Below are positions 7,985 to 16,537 of a stretch of DNA of 64,000 nt, piece after piece (position 1 is the stretch's first letter; each line of letters starts with the position of its first letter). This DNA comes from Promicromonospora sp049532985 (GTDB lineage: Bacteria; Actinomycetota; Actinomycetes; Actinomycetales; Cellulomonadaceae), in assembly GCF_049532985.1 (NCBI RefSeq), contig NZ_CP186693.1, positions 2,914,001 through 2,978,000 on the forward strand, read 5' to 3'. The notes under the pieces were generated by a model. That model had not been told where the DNA came from. It saw only the letters and a list, made by a program, of their open reading frames with translations, and ran no database searches. The position numbers and the translations under genes were made by a program.

Positions 7985-7995
7985 GACAGAGAAGA

Positions 7996-8021
7996 GCCGG
8001 AGCGCTAATCAGCGCTCCGGC
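7996..8021. terminator. 11-bp hairpin terminator between merR and the DivIVA-repeat gene
   Basis: GCCGGAGCGCT, loop AATC, then its exact complement. It lies 20 nt from the stop of the minus-strand gene and 68 nt from the stop of merR, so it serves convergent transcription. No T-run follows. Confidence 0.75.
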
Positions 8022-8041
8022 CCCTGTCTTCCCGGCGCGGC

Positions 8042-8593
8042 CTACTCGACGCCGAGCAGGACCTCCACCGCGCGGCTCAGGAACGCGTCCACCGAGGCCT
8101 CGTCGTAGGCGTCCGCACCCCGGGCGCGGCCGAACGTGGCCGACCGGATGTCACCGGCCGTCAGCGGCTCCTGACGGTCGAAGTAGCCGATGAGACGGTC
8201 GCACATGTCGTCGACGTCGTCCTTGTCGTACCCCTGCGAACCGCGGTCGGCGGGCGCGAACTTCTCGCCGTCGGGCCGGCCCAGCCGCCCGTAGAGCGAA
8301 CGTGCCCGCTCCGCGAGGGCGTTCATCCACGCCTGCTGACCGTGCGCCGCCGCGTACTCGGCACGCTGCCGGGCGATGAACGCCGCCTCGAGCCGGTCGA
8401 GCGCCGCGTCGACCTCGTGCGTGTTGTAGCCGCCCCGGGTCAGGTCGAACGTGGACGCCTGGATGTCCGCGCTCGTCAGCCTGTCCGCGGTGCGCCCCTC
8501 GTAGGCCTGCCGGGCGTGCTCGAAGAACTCGTCGACCTCGTCCTTGTCGTACCCCGTGCGCATCCGGGGAACGGTGTTGAACATCCCACTCAC
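8042..8593 (-). CDS. DivIVA-domain repeat protein
   Basis: A 183-residue soluble protein built from repeated DivIVA-type motifs: GYDKDEVDEFF, GGYNTHEVDAALDRL, GYDKDDVDDMCDRL and AYDEASVDAFL. Each pair is preceded by (I/A)xxxTFxxxRxGY-like segments such as STFDLTRGGY and ATFGRARGAD. Family knowledge: DivIVA N-terminal domains bind curved membrane and recruit polar-growth factors, but this protein lacks a long coiled coil, so a polar scaffold role is not assured. The GTG start at 8593 overlaps the rlmN stop (GTGA), implying translational coupling; ATG 8584 is an alternative giving MFNTVPR. It is the last gene of the rpsB-to-rlmN run. Confidence 0.8.
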   Translation of the reverse strand: MSGMFNTVPRMRTGYDKDEVDEFFEHARQAYEGRTADRLTSADIQASTFDLTRGGYNTHEVDAALDRLEAAFIARQRAEYAAAHGQQAWMNALAERARSLYGRLGRPDGEKFAPADRGSQGYDKDDVDDMCDRLIGYFDRQEPLTAGDIRSATFGRARGADAYDEASVDAFLSRAVEVLLGVE

Positions 8594-9750
8594 TCGTCGT
8601 CCTCCTCCGCCGCAAGCTGCCCGCAGGCGCCGTCGATATCGCTCCCGCGGGTATCACGGATCGTGGTCGGAATGCCGTGACCGCGCAATCGTGCCACAAA
8701 CTCGTCCTCGACCTCACGGTCGCTCGCGGTCCAGATCGAGCCGGGCGTCGGGTTGAGCGGGATCGGGTTCACGTGCACCCAGCCGCGGCCGCGGGCGTTG
8801 AGCTTCTCGCCCAGGAGGTCGGCGCGCCAGCCGTGGTCGTTCATGTCCTTGATCAGCGCGTACTCGATCGAGACGCGGCGCCCGGTGACCTCGAAGTAGT
8901 TCCGCGCGGCGTCCAGGGCCTCGTCGACGCTCCAGCGCGTGTTGATGGGGACCAGCTCGGAGCGGAGGTCGTCGTCCGGCGCGTGCAGCGAGAGGGCGAG
9001 CGTCACGGGGATGCCCTCCTTGGTCAGCTTCTGCATCGCCGGGACCAGGCCCACGGTCGAGACCGTGATGTTGCGGGCCGACATGCCGAAGCCCTCCGGC
9101 TGCGGCGCGACCAGCGCGCGCACCGTCTCGATCACGGCCTTGTAGTTCGCCAGGGGCTCGCCCATCCCCATGAACACCAGGTTGTTCAGGCGGGTCGCGC
9201 CACCCGGGATCTCGCCGTCGGCCAGGGTGCGGAAGGCCGCGCGGACCTGCTCCAGGATCTCTGCGGTGGACAGGTTGCGCGTGAGGCCGAGCTGCCCGGT
9301 GGCGCAGAACGGGCAGGCCATGCCGCAGCCGGCCTGGCTGGACACGCACAGCGTGGTGCGCTGCGGGTAGCGCATGAGCACCGACTCGACCTTGGCGTCG
9401 TCGAACAGGTGCCAGAGGGTCTTGACCGTGGTGCCGCCGTCGGCCTCGAGCGTGCGCGTGGGACGGATCAGGGACGGGAACATCGTCGTCGCCAGGTCCT
9501 CGCGGGTCCGCGCCGGGAGGTCCGTCATCTTCGCCGCGTCGCTCGTGTAGTGCGTGAAGTAGTGCGTCATGAGCTGCTTGGCGCGGAATGCCGGCTCACC
9601 CGCCTCGACCACGGAGGCGACACGCTCCTCGGGCGTGAGGTCGGCGAAGTGCCGCGGCGGCTTGCCGCGACGGCGCGGGGCCATCTGCAGGGGGATCGCC
9701 GGGGTCTCGTCCGAGGGGCGGACGGTCGGCTGGGCAAGGGGAGTTTTCAT
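8590..9750 (-). CDS. rlmN: Dual-specificity RNA methyltransferase RlmN
   Basis: A 386-residue radical-SAM enzyme that methylates C2 of A2503 in 23S rRNA and of A37 in some tRNAs. The iron-sulfur motif CxxxCxxC is seen as CGMACPFC near residue 140, within SSQAGCGMACPFCATGQLG (RlmN signature). MGMGEPLANY follows, and the SAM-binding region includes LSLHAPDD. The N-terminus carries about 30 extra basic/Pro-rich residues (APRRRGKPPRHF) before the helical domain. The start ATG overlaps the cdsA stop by one base (TGATG) and its own stop overlaps the DivIVA-repeat gene, so all three are probably co-translated. Confidence 0.95.
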   Translation of the reverse strand: MKTPLAQPTVRPSDETPAIPLQMAPRRRGKPPRHFADLTPEERVASVVEAGEPAFRAKQLMTHYFTHYTSDAAKMTDLPARTREDLATTMFPSLIRPTRTLEADGGTTVKTLWHLFDDAKVESVLMRYPQRTTLCVSSQAGCGMACPFCATGQLGLTRNLSTAEILEQVRAAFRTLADGEIPGGATRLNNLVFMGMGEPLANYKAVIETVRALVAPQPEGFGMSARNITVSTVGLVPAMQKLTKEGIPVTLALSLHAPDDDLRSELVPINTRWSVDEALDAARNYFEVTGRRVSIEYALIKDMNDHGWRADLLGEKLNARGRGWVHVNPIPLNPTPGSIWTASDREVEDEFVARLRGHGIPTTIRDTRGSDIDGACGQLAAEEDDE

Positions 9751-10643
9751 CAGGCAACCACCGAGAGCACGAGGTAGACGAAGGGCGCTGTGATGACCAG
9801 CGAGTCGAGGCGGTCCAGCACGCCCCCGTGCCCCGGGAGCAATGAGCCCATGTCCTTCAATTCTAGGTCACGCTTGAGGAGCGACTCGGCGAGATCGCCC
9901 ACCGTCGCTGTGATCGCGGTCATCACGCCGAGCGCGACGCCGAGCACCGGGCTCTGGCCCAGCCCGTACACCGCGCCGATCACCCCCACCGCCGTGGCCA
10001 GCACGATCGAGCCGGCCAGGCCCTCCCAGGACTTCTTGGGGCTGACGGTCGGGGCCAGCGGGTGCCGGCCGAGCAGGACGCCCGCGACGTACCCGCCGGT
10101 GTCGTTGGCGACCGCCAGGAGGATGAACAGCGCCACGCGGATCTCGCCGTCCGGCTGCGCGAGCATGAGCACCACGAAGCCCGCGAGGAACGGAAGGTAG
10201 GCCGCCGCGAAGATCGCCGCCGCCGAGTCGCGGACCGCGGCCAGTCCGGAGCCGTCCAGCGCACGCCACACCACCGTCGCCGCGACCGTCAGCACGAAGG
10301 CGACGAACAGCGCCTCCGCGCCGCCGCGGTAGGCGGACACGATCATGCCCGCGGCGCCCACGAACAGGGGCACCATGGGCAGCCGCAGCGCACGGCGCGC
10401 GAAGGCCTGTCGCAGCTCCCAGAGCCCCGCGCAGAGCAGGACGATCACGAGGAGGACGAACGGCTCGGGCCGCCAGTACAGCGACGCGCCGACGCCGCCG
10501 AGCAGGCCCACGCCGACGAGGATCGCGGCGGGCAGGTTACGGCCCGCCCGCGACTGCTTGGGGGCCGGTGCGGGCTCGGGATCTGAGGTCACGTGGGGGT
10601 GCGCGTCGTCTCGCTCGGTTCTCTCTCGGGGCGGTGCGGACAT
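9750..10643 (-). CDS. cdsA: Phosphatidate cytidylyltransferase (CDP-diacylglycerol synthase)
   Basis: A 297-residue integral membrane enzyme that makes CDP-diacylglycerol from CTP and phosphatidate, the branch point for all phospholipids. About seven to eight membrane helices are visible. SPKKSWEGLAG and the C-terminal signature SLLKRDLELKD then LLPGHGGVLDRLDS fit the CDS family pattern. The first 35 residues are a hydrophilic Pro/Arg-rich cytoplasmic tail. Start ATG 10643 overlaps the frr stop by one base. The frr-cdsA-rlmN order is common in actinobacteria. Confidence 0.95.
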   Translation of the reverse strand: MSAPPRERTERDDAHPHVTSDPEPAPAPKQSRAGRNLPAAILVGVGLLGGVGASLYWRPEPFVLLVIVLLCAGLWELRQAFARRALRLPMVPLFVGAAGMIVSAYRGGAEALFVAFVLTVAATVVWRALDGSGLAAVRDSAAAIFAAAYLPFLAGFVVLMLAQPDGEIRVALFILLAVANDTGGYVAGVLLGRHPLAPTVSPKKSWEGLAGSIVLATAVGVIGAVYGLGQSPVLGVALGVMTAITATVGDLAESLLKRDLELKDMGSLLPGHGGVLDRLDSLVITAPFVYLVLSVVA

Positions 10644-11200
10644 CAGACCTCGAGCAGCTCGCTCTCCTTGCTGGCGAGCAGCTGGTCGATCTGCTCGACG
10701 TGGCTCTTGGTGAGCTTGTCCAGCTCCTTCTCGGCGCGCGTGACCTCGTCCTCGCCGGCCTCGCCGTCCTTGACGATGCGGTCCAGCTCCTCCTTGGCCT
10801 TGCGGCGGATGTTGCGCACCGAGACGCGCGACTCCTCTGCCTTGGCCTTGGCGAGCTTGACGTAGTCGCGCCGCCGCTCCTCCGTGAGCGAGGGCAGCAC
10901 GATGCGCACGACGTTGCCGTCGGTCGCCGGGTTGACGCCCAGGTCGGAGTCGCGCAGCGCCTTCTCGACGGCGGGCAGCGAACCCTTGTCGAACGGGGCG
11001 ACCATCACCGTGCGGGCGTCCGGGATGTTGAACGACGCGAGCTGCTGCAGCGGCGTCGGGGCACCGTAGTAGTCCACGGTGATCTTGCTGAACATCCCAG
11101 CGTTGGCACGACCGGTGCGGATACCCGCGAAGTCCTCCTTGGCGACCTCGATCGCCTTCTCCATCTTTTCCTCGGCCTCGAGGAGGGTCTCGTCGATCAC
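10643..11200 (-). CDS. frr: Ribosome recycling factor
   Basis: A 185-residue protein that, with EF-G, splits post-termination ribosomes. It covers the whole RRF fold: IRTGRANAGMF (N-terminal helix), DYYGAPTPLQQLAS (domain II), PSLTEERRRDYVK and VSVRNIRRKA. Two adjacent GTG codons can start it. GTG 11200 is chosen because it gives the MIDETLL terminus usual in the family and lies 5 nt after AAGGAG; GTG 11203 would lie only 2 nt after it. A 113-nt gap separates it from pyrH, then cdsA overlaps downstream. Confidence 0.95.
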   Translation of the reverse strand: MIDETLLEAEEKMEKAIEVAKEDFAGIRTGRANAGMFSKITVDYYGAPTPLQQLASFNIPDARTVMVAPFDKGSLPAVEKALRDSDLGVNPATDGNVVRIVLPSLTEERRRDYVKLAKAKAEESRVSVRNIRRKAKEELDRIVKDGEAGEDEVTRAEKELDKLTKSHVEQIDQLLASKESELLEV

Positions 11201-11313
11201 CACTGCTCCTTCATTCGTCTACGGGTGGTGCCTGGGCCACTCTACGGACACTTTGCCCGGCTACCGAAAGCTTCGCGCGTCCGGCCCGGCCGGGGCGCAC
11301 GGTGCCGCGCGGG

Positions 11314-12069
11314 TCAGCGCGCGGTGATCAGCGTGCCGATCCGCTCGCCGGCGAGCGCACGGGTGACGTTCCCCTCGCCCTCCATGCCGAAGACCCGCAT
11401 CTGGACGTCGTTGTCGCGGCACATCGCCAGCGCCGTGTCGTCCATGACGCCGAGCCGGTTCACCAGGGCGTCCGTGTAGGTCAGGTGGTCGAGCTTCTTC
11501 GCGTCCGGGTTGCGGCGCGGGTCGGAGTCGTAGACGCCGTCGACCCCGTTCTTGCCCATGACCACCTGCTCGCAGCCCGTCTCCAGGGCGCGCTGCACCG
11601 CCACGGTGTCGGTCGAGAAGTACGGCATGCCGGCACCCGCGCCGAAGATGACGACGCGCCCCTTCTCCAGGTGCCGGATCGCGCGCAGCGGGATGTACGG
11701 CTCGGCGACCTGGCCCATCGTGATGGCGGTCTGCACGCGCGTCTTGACGCCGGCCTGCTCCAGGAAGTCCTGCAGCGCGAGGCAGTTCATGACCGTGCCG
11801 AGCATGCCCATGTAGTCCGCGCGGGCGCGGTCCATGCCGGCCACGCTCAGCTCGGCGCCACGGAAGAAGTTCCCGCCGCCGACGACGATCGCGACCTGCA
11901 CGCCGTCGCGCACGGCCACGCCGATCTCCTTCGCGATGCGGCGGACGACGTCGGCGTCCAGCCCCACGCTGCCCCCGCCGAACGCCTCGCCCGACAGCTT
12001 CAGCAGCACACGCCGGGCAGGGTTGCCTGCCGCGTCCACCGCCACGCCCTGGGTCGCCTCGTCACTCAC
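11314..12069 (-). CDS. pyrH: Uridylate kinase
   Basis: A 251-residue amino-acid-kinase-fold enzyme phosphorylating UMP to UDP. Motifs seen: LLKLSGEAFGG (phosphate loop), VVGGGNFFRG, YMGMLGTVMNCLALQD (UMP site), then KNGVDGVYDSDPR. Start chosen at GTG 12069 (VSDEATQG); the longer frame from 12180 adds an arginine-rich segment absent from the family. The first 18 residues remain a short hydrophilic extension. It follows tsf after a terminator-like hairpin at 12197-12236. Confidence 0.95.
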   Translation of the reverse strand: MSDEATQGVAVDAAGNPARRVLLKLSGEAFGGGSVGLDADVVRRIAKEIGVAVRDGVQVAIVVGGGNFFRGAELSVAGMDRARADYMGMLGTVMNCLALQDFLEQAGVKTRVQTAITMGQVAEPYIPLRAIRHLEKGRVVIFGAGAGMPYFSTDTVAVQRALETGCEQVVMGKNGVDGVYDSDPRRNPDAKKLDHLTYTDALVNRLGVMDDTALAMCRDNDVQMRVFGMEGEGNVTRALAGERIGTLITAR

Positions 12070-12196
12070 TGGTCCGTCACCCTTCGTTCGACACTGCCGG
12101 GACGCTGCCCCTCCCGGAATACTGCCCGACTGACGGGCAACCCACCTCTGCGCAGGGGCACAGGCGTCCGGGCCGGTCACGACCGGCCCGCGTACA

Positions 12197-12236
12197 GGTC
12201 GGCCCGGCCCGCGCCGAAGCGCGGACCGGGCCGACC
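12197..12236 (-). terminator. 18-bp hairpin after tsf
   Basis: Arms 12197-12214 and 12219-12236 (GGTCGGCCCGGYCCGCGC and complement) pair at 17 of 18 positions around a CGAA tetraloop. It lies 8 nt past the tsf stop on the minus strand and before pyrH, so it may end or attenuate the rpsB-tsf transcript. Confidence 0.75.
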
Positions 12237-12244
12237 GGGATGCG

Positions 12245-13084
12245 TCAGGAACCGACGCGGAAACGCACGAACGAGTTCAGCGAGCCGTTCACGGAGGCGA
12301 CGTGCTTGCCCACCGTGACCTTGGGGTCCTTGGCCAGCGGCTGGTCCACGAGCACGACCTCCTTGAAGAAGCCGTTCAGGCGACCCTCGACGATCTTGGG
12401 CAGCGCCGCCTCCGGCTTGCCCTCGTTCTTCGAGGTCTCCAGAGCGATCTCGCGCTCCTTCTCGACGACGTCCGCCGGGACGTCCTCGCGCGTGAGGTAC
12501 TTCGGGGCCATCGCCGCGATGTGCTGCGCGACGTCCTTGGCCACGGCCGCACCGGCCTCGTCGGTGACGACGAGCACGCCGATCGACGGCGGCAGGTCCT
12601 TGGCCGTGCGGTGCAGGTACGTCGTGACCTTCGGGCCCTCGACGCGCGCGACGCGGCGCAGGGCGAGCTTCTCGCCCAGCGTGGCGCCCTGCGCGGCGAT
12701 GAACTCCGCGACGGTGCCCTCGGGGGCGGGCGCGGCGGCGGCCGCGACCTCGTCCGCGGCACCGGCGGCGGCAGCGGCCTCCAGGACGGCGTCGGCCAGC
12801 GCGATGAACTTCTCGTTCTTGACGACGAAGTCCGTCTCGGCGTTCAGCTCGATCATGGTGGCGACCTGGCCGGCGGCGGTGTCCTCGACCTTGACGGCCA
12901 CGAGGCCCTCGGACGTGGCGTTGCCCTCGCGCTTGGCGGCGCGCGCCAGGCCCTTGGTGCGGATGATCTCGATGGCCTTGTCGGCGTCGCCGTCGGCAGC
13001 GTCCAGGGCCTTCTTGACGTCGAGCATGCCGGCGCCGGTGCGCTCGCGCAGCGCCTTGATGTCAGCGGCGGTGTAGTTCGCCAT
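12245..13084 (-). CDS. tsf: Elongation factor Ts
   Basis: A 279-residue guanine-nucleotide exchange factor for EF-Tu. The N-terminal UBA-like domain carries the signature LRERTGAGMLDVKKAL then DADKAIEIIR. The core continues with EGLVAVKVE and LNAETDFVVKN, the region that contacts EF-Tu. Start ATG 13084 with GGAGG 10 nt upstream. It follows rpsB after a 102-nt gap holding a strong hairpin. Length is normal for actinobacteria. Confidence 0.96.
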   Translation of the reverse strand: MANYTAADIKALRERTGAGMLDVKKALDAADGDADKAIEIIRTKGLARAAKREGNATSEGLVAVKVEDTAAGQVATMIELNAETDFVVKNEKFIALADAVLEAAAAAGAADEVAAAAAPAPEGTVAEFIAAQGATLGEKLALRRVARVEGPKVTTYLHRTAKDLPPSIGVLVVTDEAGAAVAKDVAQHIAAMAPKYLTREDVPADVVEKEREIALETSKNEGKPEAALPKIVEGRLNGFFKEVVLVDQPLAKDPKVTVGKHVASVNGSLNSFVRFRVGS

Positions 13085-13145
13085 TGTTCTGGTCCTCCGT
13101 GCAGTCGTGTTGTTCGTGGGAGGTCGTGCGACCTGAGGGCCGGTG

Positions 13146-13179
13146 CGTCGCCCGTGCCCCCGCGGGGGCCCGGGCGACG
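13146..13179 (-). terminator. Hairpin between rpsB and tsf
   Basis: Two 17-nt arms (13146-13162 and 13163-13179) pair with one mismatch. It lies 8 nt beyond the rpsB stop. Since tsf continues in the same direction, the hairpin may be a partial terminator or a processing site that sets the S2 to EF-Ts ratio. Confidence 0.65.
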
Positions 13180-13186
13180 CGACAGG

Positions 13187-14113
13187 TCACTTCTCGGTCT
13201 CGGCCTCAGCCTCGGCCGGAGCAGCCTCGGCAGCCGGAGCGGCCTCGGTCGCCTCGGCGGCGGGGGCGGCCTCGGCCTCGGGGGCGGCGGCCTCGGCGGG
13301 CGCGGCCTCAGCCGGGGCGGCAGCCTCGGCCGGAGCCTCGGAGCCGGCCAGGAGCTCGCGCTCCCACTCGGCCAGCGGCTCGGCGGCGGCCTCGGCCTCG
13401 GCACCGGTCTTGGCACCGCCCGAGTGGCGCTGCATGAGGCCCTCGGCGGCGGCGTCCGCGATCACGCGGGTGAGCAGCGTGACGGAGCGGATCGCGTCGT
13501 CGTTGCCCGGGATCGCGTAGTCGACCATGTCGGGGTCGCAGTTGGTGTCGAGGATCGCCACGACGGGGATGCCCAGCTTGCGGGCCTCGTCCACCGCGAG
13601 GTGCTCCTTGTTGGTGTCGACGATCCACACGGCCGAGGGGACCTTGGCCATGTCACGGATGCCGCCCAGCGTGCGCGAGAGCTTGTCCTTCTCGCGACGC
13701 AGGACCAGGAGCTCCTTCTTCGTGAGGCCCGAGGCGGCCACGTCGTCGAAGTCGATCTCCTCGAGCTCCTTGAGGCGCTGGAGACGCTTGTGCACGGTGG
13801 TGAAGTTCGTGAGCATGCCACCGAGCCAGCGGTGGTTCACGTAGGGCATCCCGACGCGGGCGGCCTGCTCGGCCACCGGCTCCTGGGCCTGCTTCTTGGT
13901 GCCGACGAACAGGATCGAGCCGCCGTGGGCGACCGTCTCCTTGACGAAGTCGTAGGCGCTGTCGATGAAGTGCAGCGACTGCTGCAGGTCGACGATGTAG
14001 ATGCCGTTGCGCTCCGTGAAGATGAAGCGCTTCATCTTCGGGTTCCAACGGCGGGTCTGGTGTCCGAAGTGGACACCGCTCTCGAGGAGCTGGCGCATGG
14101 ACACGACGGCCAT
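13187..14113 (-). CDS. rpsB: 30S ribosomal protein S2
   Basis: A 308-residue small-subunit protein. The S2 core runs to about residue 240 with both family signatures: VSMRQLLESGVHFGHQTRRW (N-terminal) and PVVAILDTNCDPDMVDY (C-terminal). A 50-60-residue Ala/Glu/Pro tail (AEAAAPAEAAPAEAA...) follows, typical of actinobacterial S2. Start ATG 14113 has AAAGGAC upstream. It is the first gene of the minus-strand block, preceded by a 477-nt gap that should hold its promoter. Confidence 0.96.
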   Translation of the reverse strand: MAVVSMRQLLESGVHFGHQTRRWNPKMKRFIFTERNGIYIVDLQQSLHFIDSAYDFVKETVAHGGSILFVGTKKQAQEPVAEQAARVGMPYVNHRWLGGMLTNFTTVHKRLQRLKELEEIDFDDVAASGLTKKELLVLRREKDKLSRTLGGIRDMAKVPSAVWIVDTNKEHLAVDEARKLGIPVVAILDTNCDPDMVDYAIPGNDDAIRSVTLLTRVIADAAAEGLMQRHSGGAKTGAEAEAAAEPLAEWERELLAGSEAPAEAAAPAEAAPAEAAAPEAEAAPAAEATEAAPAAEAAPAEAEAETEK

Positions 14114-14590
14114 GACACGTCCTTTCGGTGCGGCCGGGATCGCCCCGGTGATTCCGCACGCATTTCAGGCGGCGCGGGGCGATGCCCCAGGCCGCGGTCG
14201 GGTTGAATCGGCACCACTGCTGCTCCGGTGCCCCTGGCGTCACGACGTGCCCGACGCCGACCCTCTGGGCCGGACCGCTGCCGGACGCGACTCGATGTGA
14301 CGCGCGGTGTCGACCGGGTGCCCCTCGCCCAGGTGGGCCGCCGGCCGAAGGCCGTGGGTCCACCGGACGGAAGTTCATGCCGGTCGCGGGAGGAAGTCTA
14401 CCCGACCAGCCCTTGCGACGAGGACCCGGCGGACGGGTCGCGACTGTGACATCGCCCGCCGGCGCGCACAGGCACCGGTGGTGGCGCCGACGGGCACCGA
14501 GCGTGACCACAGGAGCGGTTCGAGCCGCACTGTGCACAGGCGCGGGGAGAGGGCTGCGCACGGTGGCCGACGGCGGGCGATGCTCACCGC
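14114..14590. other. Intergenic region between rpsB and the M23-like gene
   Basis: This 477-nt gap separates divergent genes. The frames in it are arginine-rich shadows. It should hold the rpsB promoter and a long 5' leader. On the minus strand TAGACT near 14390-14395 is a possible -10. GTGCGG...CCGCAC arms around 14130-14158 could fold just ahead of rpsB. On the plus side GATGCT (14579-14584) ends 6 nt before the ATG at 14591. I recognise no known leader RNA class. Confidence 0.4.
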
Positions 14591-15277
14591 ATGACGACAT
14601 TCCCCCCTGGCCCCGGTGCCCCGTCCCGTGCACCTCGTCCTGTCGGCTCGGCCGTGCTCGGCCGCGGCACGCCTGCCCGAGCCGAGAGGACGATCGGAGT
14701 GCGGTCAGGCTTGGCCGCCCTCGCGCGGACCGTCCTGATCGCCGTCCTGCTCGTCGGGTCGACGGTGGGCGCGCCCGCCGCGGCGCTGCGCGCGGGACCC
14801 GACATGACGGTGCGCTCGGTACCCGGCAGCTCTCCGACCGGGTACGTAGCACCCGTCTCCGGTGTCGATCCACCGTCCGGCGTGGAGCGGTCGTTCGACC
14901 CGCCCGAGCACGAGTGGGGTCCCGGCCACCGGGGCGTGGATCTCACGGCGGCGGTCAGCGCCGACGTGGTGTCCCCTGGCCCGGGCGTCGTCACGTTCGC
15001 GGGGCCGGTGGCGCGCCGCGGCGTCGTCGTGGTCACGCACCCCGACGGCCTGCGCAGCAGCCTGGAACCGGTCACGGCGTCGGTAGCGGTCGGGACCGCC
15101 GTGGCGGCGGGGACCGTCATCGGCACGGTGGAGGGCGACGGCGCGGGCGACAACGTGTCGGCGAACCACTGTGCGCCGCGGTCGTGCGTGCACTGGGGCG
15201 TCCGGCGCGGCGAGCGGTACATCGATCCGCTCACGCTCCTGGACCGTCCGCCCATCGTGCTCCTCCCGGACCGGTGA
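14591..15277 (+). CDS. M23-family (LytM-like) peptidoglycan hydrolase or homologue
   Basis: A 228-residue protein with a hydrophobic anchor or signal at about 43-67 (ARTVLIAVLLVGSTVGAPAAA) after a basic Pro-rich N-terminus. The rest is a LytM/peptidase M23 domain: GPGHRGVDLTAA supplies the His and Asp zinc ligands, and SCVHWGVRRGERYIDPL the C-terminal ligand region. In the usual HxH motif the first His is replaced: the sequence reads CVHWG, as in many actinobacterial members whose activity is uncertain. The usual catalytic His region reads VVVTHPDG. A role in wall remodelling is likely, but hydrolysis is not assured. The start is probably leaderless. Confidence 0.8.
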   Translation: MTTFPPGPGAPSRAPRPVGSAVLGRGTPARAERTIGVRSGLAALARTVLIAVLLVGSTVGAPAAALRAGPDMTVRSVPGSSPTGYVAPVSGVDPPSGVERSFDPPEHEWGPGHRGVDLTAAVSADVVSPGPGVVTFAGPVARRGVVVVTHPDGLRSSLEPVTASVAVGTAVAAGTVIGTVEGDGAGDNVSANHCAPRSCVHWGVRRGERYIDPLTLLDRPPIVLLPDR

Positions 15278-15310
15278 CGGTGAGCAGTGGGGACCCGGCC
15301 ATCTCCGTGT

Positions 15311-15386
15311 GGCCGGCTTCGTGCGGCCGGCTTCGTGCGGCCGGCTTCGTGCGGCCGGCTTCGTGCGGCCGGCTTCGTGCGGCCGG
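15311..15386. repeat. Five tandem 14-bp repeats (GGCCGGCTTCGTGC)
   Basis: Five identical units occupy 15311-15380 and a partial sixth ends near 15386. They fill the gap between the convergent M23-like gene and xerC. Perfect identity indicates recent slippage expansion. The unit contains the palindrome GGCC/GCCGGC, so single strands could fold. Confidence 0.9.
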
Positions 15387-15414
15387 GTGGACGTCGAGGT
15401 GATCGGCGACCCGG

Positions 15415-16368
15415 TCAGGCGCGTGGGAATGCCTGGGCGTAGACGCTGCGCAGGCGCTCGGCGTCGACGTGGGTGTAGCGCTGGGTCGTCGCGAGGTTGG
15501 CGTGCCCCAGCACCTCCTGCACGGCGCGCAGGTCCGAGCCGCCCTGCAGCAGGTGCGTCGCCGCCGAGTGCCGCAGCGCGTGGGGTGCCACGTCGTCGAC
15601 CCCGGCCTGGGCCGCGAGGCGGTGGATCGCCTCACGCACCTGCCGCTGCCCCCAGCGTCCGCCGCGCTCCCCCACGAGCAGCGCGTCGCCCGTCGTGGCG
15701 GTCACGAGCGCGGGTCGCCCGTCGGACAGCCAGGCCTCGACCGCGCGCGCCGCCGGGATGCCGAACGGCACCACGCGTTCCTTGCCGCCCTTGCCGAGCA
15801 CCCGCACGAGGCGGTCCCGGGCATCGACGTGCCCGACGTCGACGGACACCAGCTCGCCCACCCGGATCCCCGCGCCGTACAGCAGCTCGGCGGCGACCCA
15901 CGACCGCAGTGCAGCAGGACGTGTCGCCTCGTCGGCCTCGTCGGCGACCGCCCGGGCGCCGTCGAGCAGGCGGCCGGCGGCGTCCACGTCCAGCACGGTC
16001 GGCAGCGTGCGCGGGACCTTGGGACTGGCCAGGCGCGACGACGGGTCCACGGGCACGAGCCCGGCGCGGTGCGCCCAGCGCAGGAACGCACGTGCGGAGG
16101 CCCCCCGGCGCGCGAGCGTCGAGCGGGCGAGCCCACGGTCGGACTGGGAGGCCAGCCAGCCGCGCAGCAGGGTGAGATCGATCGCGTCGAGACGCGTGGT
16201 GCCGTGGCGCATCGCGTAGCGCAGGAGGTCGGTCACGTCCGCCACGTAGGCGCGCCGCGTGTGGGCGGAGTGCCCGCGCTGCGCGTCGAGATAGCTGGCG
16301 AACCGGGACACGGCGTCGGACATCTGCTCGGGCAGCCGAGGCAAGCCGGACAGGTCGGTAAGGTCCAC
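15415..16368 (-). CDS. xerC: Tyrosine recombinase XerC
   Basis: A 317-residue site-specific recombinase that resolves chromosome dimers at dif. The N-terminal SAM-like DNA-binding domain includes YLDAQRGHSAHTRRAY. Catalytic residues are all present: Arg in GAGIRVGEL, Lys in GKGGKERVVPFG, His and Arg in HALRHSAATHLL, His in LGHANLATTQ and the Tyr nucleophile in RYTHVD. Start GTG 16368 is preferred: CACACT ends 7 nt upstream (leaderless type), while ATG 16323 and ATG 16437 are alternatives. Its place beside dprA and comM supports a housekeeping XerC rather than a phage integrase. Confidence 0.93.
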   Translation of the reverse strand: MDLTDLSGLPRLPEQMSDAVSRFASYLDAQRGHSAHTRRAYVADVTDLLRYAMRHGTTRLDAIDLTLLRGWLASQSDRGLARSTLARRGASARAFLRWAHRAGLVPVDPSSRLASPKVPRTLPTVLDVDAAGRLLDGARAVADEADEATRPAALRSWVAAELLYGAGIRVGELVSVDVGHVDARDRLVRVLGKGGKERVVPFGIPAARAVEAWLSDGRPALVTATTGDALLVGERGGRWGQRQVREAIHRLAAQAGVDDVAPHALRHSAATHLLQGGSDLRAVQEVLGHANLATTQRYTHVDAERLRSVYAQAFPRA

Positions 16369-16537
16369 GTTTTCCAGTGTGCGCCTCGCCTGCCGCCGGG
16401 CGACGAAGGCGCGCCGTCCGTACGCGGTGCCCCGCACCGCCCCGCACCCGCCCGCATCCGCCGGCCCAGGGACGCCGGTCGGCCCCGGCCGATCTCACGC
16501 TCGGACACGAGCCACGGACGCCGTGCGACCGCCCTGG

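Noticed and set aside
14182..15402. A 406-codon frame covering the M23-like gene
   Set aside because: Its tail just translates the 14-bp repeat, and the body is arginine-rich shadow sequence.
15415..16368. A phage or island integrase
   Set aside because: Context (dprA, comM) and normal length fit housekeeping XerC; no attachment site or phage genes nearby.
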